NCBI GenBank assembly: GCA_905207235.1
Contig: CAJLKN010000005.1
Span: forward strand, 36,610 to 100,609
Direction of reading: 5' to 3'
Length of the DNA: 64,000 nucleotides
From: an uncultured Eubacteriales bacterium
GTDB taxonomy: Bacteria > Bacillota > Clostridia > Christensenellales > Borkfalkiaceae
This document shows, piece by piece, positions 17,470 to 24,732 of this stretch (positions within the stretch are counted from its first letter, which is position 1; each line of letters opens with the position of its first letter). The position numbers and the translations under genes were made by a program. Under the pieces are notes generated by a model. The model searched no databases. It saw only the letters and a program-made list of their open reading frames with translations, and was not told the origin of the DNA.

Positions 17470-18951
17470 ATGAAGTACATTCTCGCGCTCGATCAGGGCA
17501 CGACGAGTTCCCGCGCGATACTCTTCGGCGAGGACGGAAAAGTAGCGGGCAAGGCTTATCAGGAATTCAGGCAGATTTACCCGCGCGCGGGCTGGGTGGA
17601 GCACGATCCCAAAGATATTCTCGGCACGCAGGTCGGCGTCGTCGCCGAAGCGCTTGTAAGGGCGGGTGCGGACATATCCGAAGTGGAGGCGATAGGCATA
17701 ACCAACCAGCGCGAAACAACTCTCGTCTGGGACGCAACGACGGGCAAGCCCGTTTATAACGCCATAGTCTGGCAATGCCGTAGAACGGCGGATATGTGCG
17801 AGCAGTTAAAGCGCGACGGGCTCGACGCTATGATTTACAAAAAGACGGGTTTGATTGCCGACGCTTATTTTTCCGCCACAAAAATTAAGTGGATACTCGA
17901 CAACGTTCCCGGGGCGAGAAAGCGCGCCGAGAACGGCGGACTTTGTTTCGGCACGGTCGATACCTATCTTTTGTATTCTCTCACGCGCGGCAGGGTTTTT
18001 GCCACGGACTACACCAACGCCGCGCGCACAATGCTTTTCAATATACACAAGCTCGAGTGGGATGACGACCTTTTAAAACTTTTCGGCATTCCCCGCTCAA
18101 TGCTTCCCGAGGTCAGACCTTCGGGCGGTCTGTTCGGCAGGACGGACAGCCGTCTTCTGGGCAGAGAAATTGAAATAAGAGCGGTTGCGGGCGACCAGCA
18201 GGCTTCGCTTTTCGGGCATCTCTGCACCGAGAAAGGGCATATAAAGACTACATACGGCACAGGTTGTTTCCTTCTCATGAACGCGGGCGACGAGCCCGTA
18301 GAGAGCCGCAACGGGCTTATAACTACGCTGGGCGCGTGTACGGGCGAAAAACCGTCGTACGTGCTCGAAGGCTCGGTGTTTGTCGGCGGAGCGGCGGTGC
18401 AGTGGTTGCGCGACGAAATGAAACTCATCTCTTCCGCGGCGGAGAGCGAGGAATGCGCTCTGCGCGTCAATTCTTCCGAAGGGGTTTATCTCGTCCCCGC
18501 TTTTACGGGACTGGGCGCGCCCTATTGGGACGCCTCTGCGAGGGGAACTATAGTGGGCATTACCCGCGGCACGCGGCGCGAACATATCGTGCGCGCGGCG
18601 CTTGAAGGCATAGCCTATCAGGTCAGCGATATAGTCCTCGCAATGCAGCGCGACGTCGGGGTTAAAATATGCGATATGCGCGTCGATGGCGGCGCGTCGG
18701 CGAACAATTTTTTAATGCAGTTTCAGTCAGATTTGCTCGATTGCAACGTCATGCGCCCGCACATAACCGAAACTACTGGACTGGGCGTTGCCTACCTTGC
18801 AGGCATGGGTTGCGGAATGTGGAGTGGCGTGGAAGAGCTCAAAAGAATGGACGGCGTCGAGCGCACGTTTGTTCCCAAAATGCGCGAGGAAGAGCGCGAG
18901 CAAATGCTAGCTGGCTGGCGCTCGGCGGTGGCTGCGGCAAGGCTTAAATAA
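17470..18951 (+). CDS. glpK: Glycerol kinase
   Basis: A 493-residue FGGY kinase phosphorylating glycerol to sn-glycerol 3-phosphate. Signatures are clear: N-terminal phosphate loop DQGTTSSRAI, GWVEHDP, the substrate site NQRETT with IVWQCRRT, and the C-terminal YLVPAFTGLGAPYW and VDGGASANNFLMQ motifs. Length is typical. AAGGAAGG precedes ATG. No glpF or glpD is adjacent; the next gene, 21 bases on, encodes a flavoprotein. No HPr-phosphorylated His region could be judged by eye. Confidence 0.96.
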   Translation: MKYILALDQGTTSSRAILFGEDGKVAGKAYQEFRQIYPRAGWVEHDPKDILGTQVGVVAEALVRAGADISEVEAIGITNQRETTLVWDATTGKPVYNAIVWQCRRTADMCEQLKRDGLDAMIYKKTGLIADAYFSATKIKWILDNVPGARKRAENGGLCFGTVDTYLLYSLTRGRVFATDYTNAARTMLFNIHKLEWDDDLLKLFGIPRSMLPEVRPSGGLFGRTDSRLLGREIEIRAVAGDQQASLFGHLCTEKGHIKTTYGTGCFLLMNAGDEPVESRNGLITTLGACTGEKPSYVLEGSVFVGGAAVQWLRDEMKLISSAAESEECALRVNSSEGVYLVPAFTGLGAPYWDASARGTIVGITRGTRREHIVRAALEGIAYQVSDIVLAMQRDVGVKICDMRVDGGASANNFLMQFQSDLLDCNVMRPHITETTGLGVAYLAGMGCGMWSGVEELKRMDGVERTFVPKMREEEREQMLAGWRSAVAAARLK

Positions 18952-18972
18952 AAATAATTTTCGGAGATATTT

Positions 18973-19824
18973 ATGTACGATTGTATAATAATAGGAACGG
19001 GAGCTGCGGGAGTATCGGCGGCTCTGACATTGAAGGCGAGGGGCAAGAGCTTCCTTCTGATGGGCACGCCATCGCTGTCCGCAAAAATCAACGCGGCTGA
19101 AAAAATAAGCAACTACCCCGGGCTTATTTCGGTCAGCGGCGCGCAGTTAAAGGCGGCTTTTTCCGACCAGCTCAAGGCGGAGGGCATAGAAATAACGCCC
19201 GCGCAGGTTACAGGCGTCTACGATATGGGCGGACATATAGGCGTGCTGTGCGGTCAGCAATCTTACGAGGCAAAGACGGTAATACTTGCAACGGGCGTCG
19301 AGACGGTAAAGCCCGTCGCTGGCGAGCTCGAATTTTTGGGAAGGGGAGTAAGCTACTGCGCAACGTGCGACGGAATGCTGTATAAGGGCAAAAAAATCGC
19401 CGTAATATGCACCTCGAAGGGAATGGAGGACGAGGCGGAATATCTTTCGTCGCTCGCGTCAGAGGTGTACTTCGTGCCGCTGTACAAGGATGCGGCTTTA
19501 AAGGGCGAAAATGTGCATTACATCAAGGATATGCCGCAGGCAATCGAAGGCGGAATGCGCGTCGAGCGAGTTGTTTTCCGCAAGACGACGGTGGAAGTGG
19601 ACGGCGTTTTCATGCTCAAAAGTTCAATGGCGCCCTCTGCGCTCGTGCCGGGACTTAAAAGCGAGGGCGGACACGTCGCGGTGGACAGGGAGATGCGCAC
19701 CAACATAGCGGGGGTTTTTGCCGCAGGCGACTGCACGGGCAGACCTTATCAGTATGCCAAAGCCGTGGGCGAAGGCAATGTAGCAGCTCACTCGGTGTGC
19801 GATTTTCTCGCAGAAAGAAAATAA
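18973..19824 (+). CDS. Thioredoxin-reductase-like flavoprotein without NADPH motif (FFTR-like)
   Basis: A 283-residue protein with a TrxB fold. The FAD-binding GTGAAG (8-13), redox Cys pair C129-A-T-C132 and C-terminal FAD motif VFAAGDCTGRPYQYAKAVGEG are intact. In the central domain, where NADPH-dependent enzymes have GGGxSAxEEA and later HRR, this protein reads KIAVICTSKGMEDEAEYL (140s-150s) and no HRR. It is also shorter than TrxB (about 305-320). The same losses characterise ferredoxin-dependent flavin thioredoxin reductases of clostridia, so a ferredoxin-linked thioredoxin reductase is my best inference. It follows glpK by 21 bases and may share its transcript. Confidence 0.8.
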   Translation: MYDCIIIGTGAAGVSAALTLKARGKSFLLMGTPSLSAKINAAEKISNYPGLISVSGAQLKAAFSDQLKAEGIEITPAQVTGVYDMGGHIGVLCGQQSYEAKTVILATGVETVKPVAGELEFLGRGVSYCATCDGMLYKGKKIAVICTSKGMEDEAEYLSSLASEVYFVPLYKDAALKGENVHYIKDMPQAIEGGMRVERVVFRKTTVEVDGVFMLKSSMAPSALVPGLKSEGGHVAVDREMRTNIAGVFAAGDCTGRPYQYAKAVGEGNVAAHSVCDFLAERK

Positions 19825-19864
19825 TTTTCTGTGTAAATTATGTAAAATTATTTTCAAAAATAAG

Positions 19865-19893
19865 TTGACATAAAAAATTGTATTTGATATAAT
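19865..19893 (+). promoter_or_regulatory. Promoter of the tRNA cluster
   Basis: Perfect TTGACA (19865-19870) and TATAAT (19888-19893), spacing 17, 62 bases before the first tRNA. Confidence 0.9.
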
Positions 19894-19955
19894 CGTTTAG
19901 CATTGAGTTGTGCGAAAGTGCTTCCCTCGTGCGTTTGTTACCGAAGCGGACGAAT

Positions 19956-20029
19956 GCGGGTGTAGTTCAATGGTAGAACACTAGCCTTCCAAGCTGGTTG
20001 CGTGGGTTCGATTCCCATCACCCGCTCCA
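19956..20029 (+). tRNA. tRNA-Gly(TCC)
   Basis: Acceptor GCGGGTG/CACCCGC, anticodon loop CTTCCAA giving TCC, T-arm GGGTTCGATTCCC, encoded CCA. Confidence 0.97.
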
Positions 20030-20066
20030 GTATAATAAAGGCTCGCGGCGCAATGCTTTACAATAT

Positions 20067-20143
20067 GCGCCTGTAGCTCAGTAGGATAGAGCAACGGCCT
20101 TCTAAGCCGTGTGTCGGGGGTTCGAATCTCTCCAGGCGCACCA
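20067..20143 (+). tRNA. tRNA-Arg(TCT)
   Basis: Acceptor GCGCCTG/CAGGCGC, anticodon stem ACGGC/GCCGT with loop CTTCTAA giving TCT, T-loop TTCGAAT, encoded CCA. Confidence 0.97.
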
Positions 20144-20152
20144 AAATCTTAT

Positions 20153-20229
20153 GGCGGGCGTAGCTCAATCGGTAGAGCGCCAGATTGTGGCTCTGGAGGT
20201 AGCAAGTTCGAAACTTGTCGCCCGCCCCA
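20153..20229 (+). tRNA. tRNA-His(GTG)
   Basis: Encoded extra G(-1) facing C73, acceptor GCGGGCG/CGCCCGC, anticodon stem CCAGA/TCTGG with GTG, encoded CCA. Confidence 0.97.
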
Positions 20230-20262
20230 CAAATTAAAAAAGCGCCCCCACGCGTAAATTAT

Positions 20263-20337
20263 TGGGGTGTCGCCAAGCGGTAAGGCACGGGATTTTGATT
20301 CCCGCATTCGTAGGTTCAAATCCTGCCACCCCAGCCA
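20263..20337 (+). tRNA. tRNA-Gln(TTG)
   Basis: Acceptor TGGGGTG/CACCCCA, anticodon stem CGGGA/TCCCG with loop TTTTGAT giving TTG, encoded CCA. Confidence 0.97.
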
Positions 20338-20346
20338 AATTATTTT

Positions 20347-20422
20347 GGTCCATTAGCTCAGTCGGCAGAGCACGTGACTTTTAATCACGGTGTCCCGGGT
20401 TCGAATCTCGGATGGATCACCA
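20347..20422 (+). tRNA. tRNA-Lys(TTT)
   Basis: Acceptor GGTCCAT/ATGGATC with a G-T pair, anticodon stem CGTGA/TCACG with TTT, T-arm with TTCGAAT loop, encoded CCA. Confidence 0.95.
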
Positions 20423-20456
20423 CGCCAGAACGCACAAAAGTGTATATAATATAGAT

Positions 20457-20532
20457 GCACCTTTAGCTCAGTTGGTAGAGCAACTGACTCTTAATCAGTG
20501 GGCCCAGGGTTCGAGTCCCTGAAGGTGCACCA
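20457..20532 (+). tRNA. tRNA-Lys(CTT), integration target of the prophage
   Basis: Acceptor GCACCTT/AAGGTGC, anticodon stem ACTGA/TCAGT with loop CTCTTAA giving CTT, encoded CCA. The gene stays complete because the element carries a copy of its 3' part; from 20488 onward the sequence is part of the 91-bp attL repeat. A TATAAT-like box (TGTATATAAT, about 20440-20450) just upstream may be an extra promoter. Confidence 0.97.
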
Positions 20533-20578
20533 AAAAGCCCGATTTTTAAGCGAAAATGCCTGAAAATCGGGCTTTTTT
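20488..20578 (+). repeat. attL, 91-bp direct repeat
   Basis: Identical to 32174-32264. Covers the anticodon loop to the 3' end of tRNA-Lys(CTT) and most of its terminator. The flanking bases differ (ACTC here, CCTC at attR), fixing the left edge; the right edge is set by seven versus six T residues. Confidence 0.95.
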
Positions 20579-20579
20579 T
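20533..20579 (+). terminator. Terminator of the tRNA cluster (inside attL)
   Basis: A 14-bp perfect stem (20533-20546 with 20563-20576), 16-base loop and seven T. The same hairpin recurs at attR (32219-32264). Confidence 0.92.
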
Positions 20580-20605
20580 CTTTGCTTCTGATAAAAATTA
20601 AACTT

Positions 20606-20629
20606 AAATAAGGCTACAAATAAGGCTAC
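20606..20629 (+). repeat. Integrase arm-type sites, left end
   Basis: Two tandem copies of ATAAGGCTAC separated by two bases, just inside attL and next to the integrase stop. A near-identical pair lies just inside attR (32079-32101). Confidence 0.65.
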
Positions 20630-20631
20630 TT

Positions 20632-21717
20632 TTACAGTAGTCTTTTTTTAATTTCTTCTTTTAACTCTATTATGTAGTCATAAATAGGGCTGCTGCCGTT
20701 CATGAGCACATCGGTGTAAATATCCATAGTAGTGGAGAATGCTGCATGACCGAGTTGGCTTTGTACGATTTTAATTGGAATGCCGCATGCACATAGCATT
20801 GAGGCGAACGTGTGCCGGCAACTGTGTGTGAGAGATATTCCTTTTAGTCCTATTTTTTTGTAGGCTTTAAGGAAAGCTTTTTTTATTCCGGAATAGGTGA
20901 ATGTTCCGAGCTCGTCGATATTGAAAACTTCGAATAGTTTCGGAGCAAAGAAAACTTGTCTTATACTTGTCTTTGTTTTCGGCGCAACTATTTCACCGCT
21001 TGAGATATTGAGACTTGCTGTGACATTAATCTGACTTTTGTTAAAGTCAATTGCTGAACGTTCCAGAGCGAGGAATTCGCCTATCCGTAGTCCGGTGGAG
21101 CATAAGAAGAAAAATGCTCGCCGGTGTTTTCCTTCAAGTGTGTTCAGAATTTCGCATTGTTCTGAAAGCTCGAAGGAGCGGCGATCATTTGCCTCATATT
21201 TAGGTCGTTCGATTGCTTTACACGGGTTTTTCTTTATAATCCCGAAGTCTTCCGCTTTTTGTAAGCTTCCGTTAATTATATCGTAAAGCTTTACAGTCAG
21301 ATTTCTGCGTGGAAGTGACTTGATATACGTAAGTATATTCAGGGGTTTAAGTTCCCGCAACTTGTAATTTCCTAAGGCGTTTCTTACGGTTGTAACGTTT
21401 TTAATTAAAGTTCTTTTATATGTACTTTTGATTTTACCATCTTTGCATAGTTCTACCCAAAGGGATAGCCATTCGCCGTAAGGTTTATTTTGTGTAAATG
21501 CTTCCATGATCGGCAAAGGGGTTTCTTCTGAGCAGCTTTCATTGCGTGAAGTTCTCAGTTCTTTTAATTTGCTCAGGCATTCTGCCTGGGTTTTTCCGTA
21601 TACCGAAATTTGTCTGTGGTTTAAGTATATTCTTCCTCGCCAAAAATACCTCCTTGTGCCGTTTTTGTTGGTGCGATAGCACTTTTTTAAGCTGCCGTCG
21701 CCATATTTGAATTGCAT
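20632..21717 (-). CDS. int: Tyrosine-type site-specific integrase
   Basis: A 361-residue recombinase. The catalytic set is complete (numbered from the chosen start): Arg211 in STGLRIGEF, His298 and Arg301 in THSCRH, His324 in LGHAAF and nucleophile Tyr334 in MDIYTDV. The N-terminal region (GTRRYFWRGRIYLNHRQISVYGKT) resembles the arm-binding domain of Tn916-type integrases, followed by a SAM-like core-binding domain. I choose ATG 21717 because GAAGGAG lies at the right distance; an in-frame ATG 60 bases upstream lacks one. It abuts attL, as expected for the enzyme that integrated the element into tRNA-Lys. Confidence 0.92.
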   Translation of the reverse strand: MQFKYGDGSLKKCYRTNKNGTRRYFWRGRIYLNHRQISVYGKTQAECLSKLKELRTSRNESCSEETPLPIMEAFTQNKPYGEWLSLWVELCKDGKIKSTYKRTLIKNVTTVRNALGNYKLRELKPLNILTYIKSLPRRNLTVKLYDIINGSLQKAEDFGIIKKNPCKAIERPKYEANDRRSFELSEQCEILNTLEGKHRRAFFFLCSTGLRIGEFLALERSAIDFNKSQINVTASLNISSGEIVAPKTKTSIRQVFFAPKLFEVFNIDELGTFTYSGIKKAFLKAYKKIGLKGISLTHSCRHTFASMLCACGIPIKIVQSQLGHAAFSTTMDIYTDVLMNGSSPIYDYIIELKEEIKKRLL

Positions 21718-21785
21718 ATCTTCGTCTCCTTCGATATGCTCATTTTGAGGTTCTGTTGAATGGATGCGCTCTTGCATGGGGAACT

Positions 21786-21926
21786 TTATGACGTTGTCAG
21801 AGCTCTTTTTTTTAATTCTGAATTAACTACGCAAAGTTTAGGCGTTTCATCGTCAAGTATCTGATAAAGAGCCATAAGTGATTGAATAGCTTCATTGAGA
21901 AGTTGCATTTTGTCTTTGATGTTCAT
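21786..21926 (-). CDS. Small hypothetical protein, 46 aa
   Basis: MNIKDKMQLLNEAIQSLMAL... is a short amphipathic, mainly helical protein with an excellent ribosome site (GAAGGAG, nine bases before ATG). It lies between the repressor/membrane-protein pair and the integrase on the same strand. Its position fits an excision or regulatory accessory protein, but no family is recognised and it has no obvious helix-turn-helix. Confidence 0.55.
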   Translation of the reverse strand: MNIKDKMQLLNEAIQSLMALYQILDDETPKLCVVNSELKKRALTTS

Positions 21927-22025
21927 ATAAAAATACTCCTTCGGCAAGTTGCCTACGGAGTAATTTTATAATAAAATTTAACTATTTATTTAATCACTTT
22001 TTTATGTGTAAAAAAGTAATTATTA

Positions 22026-22715
22026 TTAAAAATATGAGACTGTTCCGCCAGTTACATTACATTGAGCGTATTGGATATTAAAAATTTCGGTTAATGAAAA
22101 TTCTGTAAGTGATATCGTGACTGTGTATTTAGTACCTTCAGTTACATTGCCAACATTTTTTGTTTTTGTTGTTATTACATTTCTGTTGTTGTCCATAAAA
22201 GTAAACGTTAACTGTAGGTTTTTAATGTCTGTTTTTGGTATCAGCTCATAATTCATACTGAACGAAAATTCTGTGCTTAAATCAATGTTTATATCTGAAT
22301 TGTTTGCTGATCTACTTGTTATGTTGAGTGTGCCATCATTATTTAAATTTTTGCTATTTACGCATTCACCGATTTTTACAATAGCAAAAATTGAAATTAA
22401 TATTAAGAGAATAATTAATAATGCTTTTATCCAAGGGCTTGTTTTGTATATAACTTTTGTTTCGTTATCTTTTGTTTCATCTATTTTTTCAATATTTTCT
22501 TTATTTTCAACTTCATTGGTTTGATTTAATAAATTTTCTTGTTTTATAGTGTCTTGCGTATCATTTTCTTGCTTTTTATCATCTGGTTCAATTTCATTTT
22601 CTTTATTGTGAAACATAAATAAAAGGGCGCAAGTTATTAAAACAATTACAACAAAACCAGCCATAATTAAGGCAATGGTTGTATCTTGTTGTGATAAGTT
22701 AAGATTATTTAACAT
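22026..22715 (-). CDS. Hypothetical protein with two TM segments, in the lysogeny operon
   Basis: A 229-residue protein. An N-terminal membrane segment (about 14-37) is followed by a very acidic/Asn/Gln-rich linker (about 38-90), a second membrane segment (about 95-117) and an extracytoplasmic beta-rich domain of about 110 residues. The gene is conspicuously AT-rich compared with host genes. It starts one base after the repressor stop, so it should be expressed in the lysogen. A membrane protein made with the repressor suggests a superinfection-exclusion or other lysogenic-conversion role; that is inference, and no family is recognised. Confidence 0.7.
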   Translation of the reverse strand: MLNNLNLSQQDTTIALIMAGFVVIVLITCALLFMFHNKENEIEPDDKKQENDTQDTIKQENLLNQTNEVENKENIEKIDETKDNETKVIYKTSPWIKALLIILLILISIFAIVKIGECVNSKNLNNDGTLNITSRSANNSDINIDLSTEFSFSMNYELIPKTDIKNLQLTFTFMDNNRNVITTKTKNVGNVTEGTKYTVTISLTEFSLTEIFNIQYAQCNVTGGTVSYF

Positions 22716-22716
22716 A

Positions 22717-23070
22717 TTAAGCCTTTAATTTTTTATTTGCTTCAGAACGCTGCCATGTCTGGATAGTGTCCTGGAGCATTTTTTTTAATGCCGGTGATAA
22801 TGTTCGGTAATCTTCGATGAGCTGGCGTTCCTCTTTCGAATACGTGTCTGGCGAGGTGATAACCTTTTGCCCGAAGTCATCTTCAAGTCCTAAGAGATAG
22901 TCTGTTGATACATCAAAAAGTTTGGCGTATTCTATTAGGACGTCATATGGCGGTTTTGCTGTTCCGTTTTCATATGCCCATATGCTTTTTGGTGTGCTGC
23001 CTATTTTATTTGCAAGTTCTTTTTGTGTGAGCCCTAAGTCTAATCTTAAGGCTTTAATTTTGTCTTTCAT
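22717..23070 (-). CDS. XRE-family repressor of the prophage
   Basis: A 117-residue protein. The N-terminal HTH_3 domain (about 1-60) shows LGLTQKELANKIGSTPKSIWAYENG followed by LFDVSTDYLLGL. The C-terminal helical segment (KEERQLIEDYRTLSPALKKMLQDT) is found in small phage and ICE repressors and lacks a protease domain, so release is not by self-cleavage of the LexA type. It faces two TCTAA/TTAGA palindromes over the divergent promoter and most likely holds the plus-strand phage operon off. A host-adjacent paralogue with the same architecture lies at 32456-32833. Confidence 0.9.
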   Translation of the reverse strand: MKDKIKALRLDLGLTQKELANKIGSTPKSIWAYENGTAKPPYDVLIEYAKLFDVSTDYLLGLEDDFGQKVITSPDTYSKEERQLIEDYRTLSPALKKMLQDTIQTWQRSEANKKLKA

Positions 23071-23080
23071 GCCTATATTA

Positions 23081-23158
23081 TCTAATAAATTTAGATTAAA
23101 GTCTTGACAATCGAAAATAATTAGACTATAATTTTTTTAAAGTCTAATAAAATTAGAC
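23081..23158. promoter_or_regulatory. Prophage switch: divergent promoter with paired operators
   Basis: Plus-strand promoter TTGACA (23104-23109), spacing 17, TATAAT (23127-23132). Operator 1 TCTAA-TAAAT-TTAGA (23081-23095) lies upstream; operator 2 GTCTAAT-AAA-ATTAGAC (23142-23158, a 17-base palindrome) lies just downstream of the start site; a half site TTAGAC (23121-23126) touches the -10 box. Spacing of the two palindromes is about 62 bases centre to centre, which would allow cooperative binding. Confidence 0.8.
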
Positions 23159-23163
23159 GAATA

Positions 23164-23206
23164 TGCCGGCAAAGGCAGAAGGGGAGTTCGAACCTCCCCG
23201 CCGGCA
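23164..23206 (+). ncRNA. tRNA-minihelix-like stem-loop in the phage leader
   Basis: Seven bases TGCCGGC (23164-23170) pair with GCCGGCA (23200-23206); inside, GGGGAG (23181-23186) pairs with CTCCCC (23194-23199) around the seven-base loop TTCGAAC. The loop sequence and continuous 3' strand copy a tRNA T-arm stacked on an acceptor stem, with a ten-base bulge in place of the D and anticodon arms. It lies in the 200-base untranslated leader of the plus-strand phage operon. Role unknown. Confidence 0.55.
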
Positions 23207-23336
23207 GAATACCTAACTTAGGGCGGGCAGGGCAAAGGCGAGAAACAATTGAGCCAACTAAAATTAAGGTCTTACTACAAGAGTTCTTGTCCGCCTCTGG
23301 TAGGTATTAAGAAAAAATAAAGGTAGGTATTCAAAA

Positions 23337-23681
23337 TTGAAAAAGGACAAAACAAAAATCGTTGCTGACTGGTCAAGGTTTGACGACGAGATTGCGCAAG
23401 AGCTTCGACGTCACCGTGAGTTTATTCAGTCGGAGATTGGGCAGTTCCTCGCGAACGGTGATCCGCATTACGGCGACGACTGGTTATGTGTTTGTTGGCG
23501 TAATCCAAGTTCTGATAAGCTTGAGATTTATAGCGCTCAGGACACCGAGGCTGCGCAAGCGATAATAGATTTTTATCACTTCTCGCAGGGCAACACAAAG
23601 ATGATTTTATGCGGGTCGGGTGAGGATGTCACAAACCGTTTAAAGTTTGACCCACGTTATCACGACACGTTTGTAATTTAA
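23337..23681 (+). CDS. Hypothetical phage early protein, 114 aa
   Basis: No family recognised. A soluble, acidic alpha/beta protein with WSRFDDEIAQELRRHREFIQ (helix) and a Trp/Cys-rich core (YGDDWLCVCWR). The start is TTG at 23337: the preceding GGTAGGTATTCAAAA aligns base for base with the ribosome region of the next gene (GGTAGGTATTCAAAG-ATG). It is the first gene of the plus-strand phage operon after the long leader, so it may be regulatory or anti-host. Confidence 0.6.
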   Translation: MKKDKTKIVADWSRFDDEIAQELRRHREFIQSEIGQFLANGDPHYGDDWLCVCWRNPSSDKLEIYSAQDTEAAQAIIDFYHFSQGNTKMILCGSGEDVTNRLKFDPRYHDTFVI

Positions 23682-23703
23682 TTAGTAAGGTAGGTATTCA
23701 AAG

Positions 23704-24612
23704 ATGGCAGATAATTTATTTCTTGAAGTTCAGGATAATGTCGAAGATGAGTTAGTTTGGTTAAAACCTATTAATAACGACAGTATTTTTGCTTTTTTTG
23801 AGCATTCTGAAGAGCATGCGGAAAAGGCTGTTACTGCTTACAGTAAATTAATTGAGTTGTCAAGAAGTACAATGAATAATTTGTACGATATTTGTTATTA
23901 TCTCAATTCGTTTAGCGTAAACAGCATATATTTAAGAACTCAAATGCTTGTGCGAGATAGAGAGCATACACGAATGGGTGATGATGAGGTCGTTGAGCTT
24001 GTAGCGAAGCTCGGTATATCACAATCTTCATTCTATCGTTACCGCGATATAGGTATGTTTGTTGATATTGATAATCATCGTCTTATACCTAAACTTGAAG
24101 GTTATAATATATCTCAACTTTGCGAGATTATTACTTATGTTCGTACTATTTATGGACGTGATGGTGATTTAAAAAATGGGGTGTTAAATACTCTTGAAAT
24201 TATTCCATCGACGTCAACTATAATTCAAATACAGACTTTTCGAAACGTAATGCAACTTCGTAATAAGAATAAAACACCTTTTGAATGGTCATCTGATCCG
24301 AATTCTATGTATCAGAAAATACAGTACGACACTAAGCTTGAAGACGTTTTAAAGCTCTGGCAGGAGTGGGAGGAAGGTCAGGCGAATAAGCAGCTCGAGG
24401 AAACTATGAGCGGCAAGTCTGCGACCAACGATCCCACGCCGGAGTTTGACGAGACTATCAGATCTCTTCGAGAAGAGATCAGAACGCTGCGGCTCGGGTA
24501 CGTTGCCGAACTCGGCATGTGTGATGGCTGCAAGTTCAATGGCGTAAACCTTAATAAATGTCGCTCATGCCGCAGATACAGGAACATGAGAGATCTTTAT
24601 GAACGTGCTTAA
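23704..24612 (+). CDS. Hypothetical phage protein with HTH-like and Cys-cluster regions
   Basis: A 302-residue protein. A segment near residue 105 (VAKLGISQSSFYRYRDIGMFVD) has the spacing of a helix-turn-helix. The middle is helical, residues 215-265 are Glu/Gln-rich and coiled-coil-like, and the end carries CDGCKFNGVNLNKCRSCRRY, a Cys4 zinc-finger-like knuckle. It may be a DNA-binding replication or regulatory factor, but no family is recognised. The 5' two thirds of the gene is AT-rich while the last 250 bases are GC-rich, which hints at a mosaic origin. It has the same GGTAGGTATTCAAAG leader as the preceding gene. Confidence 0.65.
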   Translation: MADNLFLEVQDNVEDELVWLKPINNDSIFAFFEHSEEHAEKAVTAYSKLIELSRSTMNNLYDICYYLNSFSVNSIYLRTQMLVRDREHTRMGDDEVVELVAKLGISQSSFYRYRDIGMFVDIDNHRLIPKLEGYNISQLCEIITYVRTIYGRDGDLKNGVLNTLEIIPSTSTIIQIQTFRNVMQLRNKNKTPFEWSSDPNSMYQKIQYDTKLEDVLKLWQEWEEGQANKQLEETMSGKSATNDPTPEFDETIRSLREEIRTLRLGYVAELGMCDGCKFNGVNLNKCRSCRRYRNMRDLYERA

Positions 24613-24621
24613 TTTTTCGGT

Positions 24622-24682
24622 AAAACCTTGCTGCGGGAAGCAACACGCTTCCCGACAGTAATGTTCTTCCCGTAGCGGTTTT
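24622..24682 (+). promoter_or_regulatory. Alternative hairpins upstream of the ssDNA-binding gene
   Basis: The segment can fold two ways: inner hairpin GGGAAGC (24635-24641) with GCTTCCC (24647-24653), or a long outer stem pairing AAAACC...CGGGAAG (24622-24640) with CTTCCCG...GGTTTT (24665-24682). The forms are mutually exclusive, as in attenuators; no T-run follows directly. Confidence 0.5.
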
Positions 24683-24732
24683 ATATAAATATTTTAAGTC
24701 CGCGTCATACTCGCGCGGCGAAGGAGTTTTTT

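Noticed and set aside
18973..19824. Ordinary NADPH-dependent TrxB
   Set aside because: The NADPH GGGxSA motif and the HRR motif are not present, although the Cys pair and FAD motifs are.
23164..23206. Degenerate tRNA gene
   Set aside because: D arm, anticodon arm and CCA are all missing; only a T-arm/acceptor-like fold is present, so it is listed as a structured RNA.
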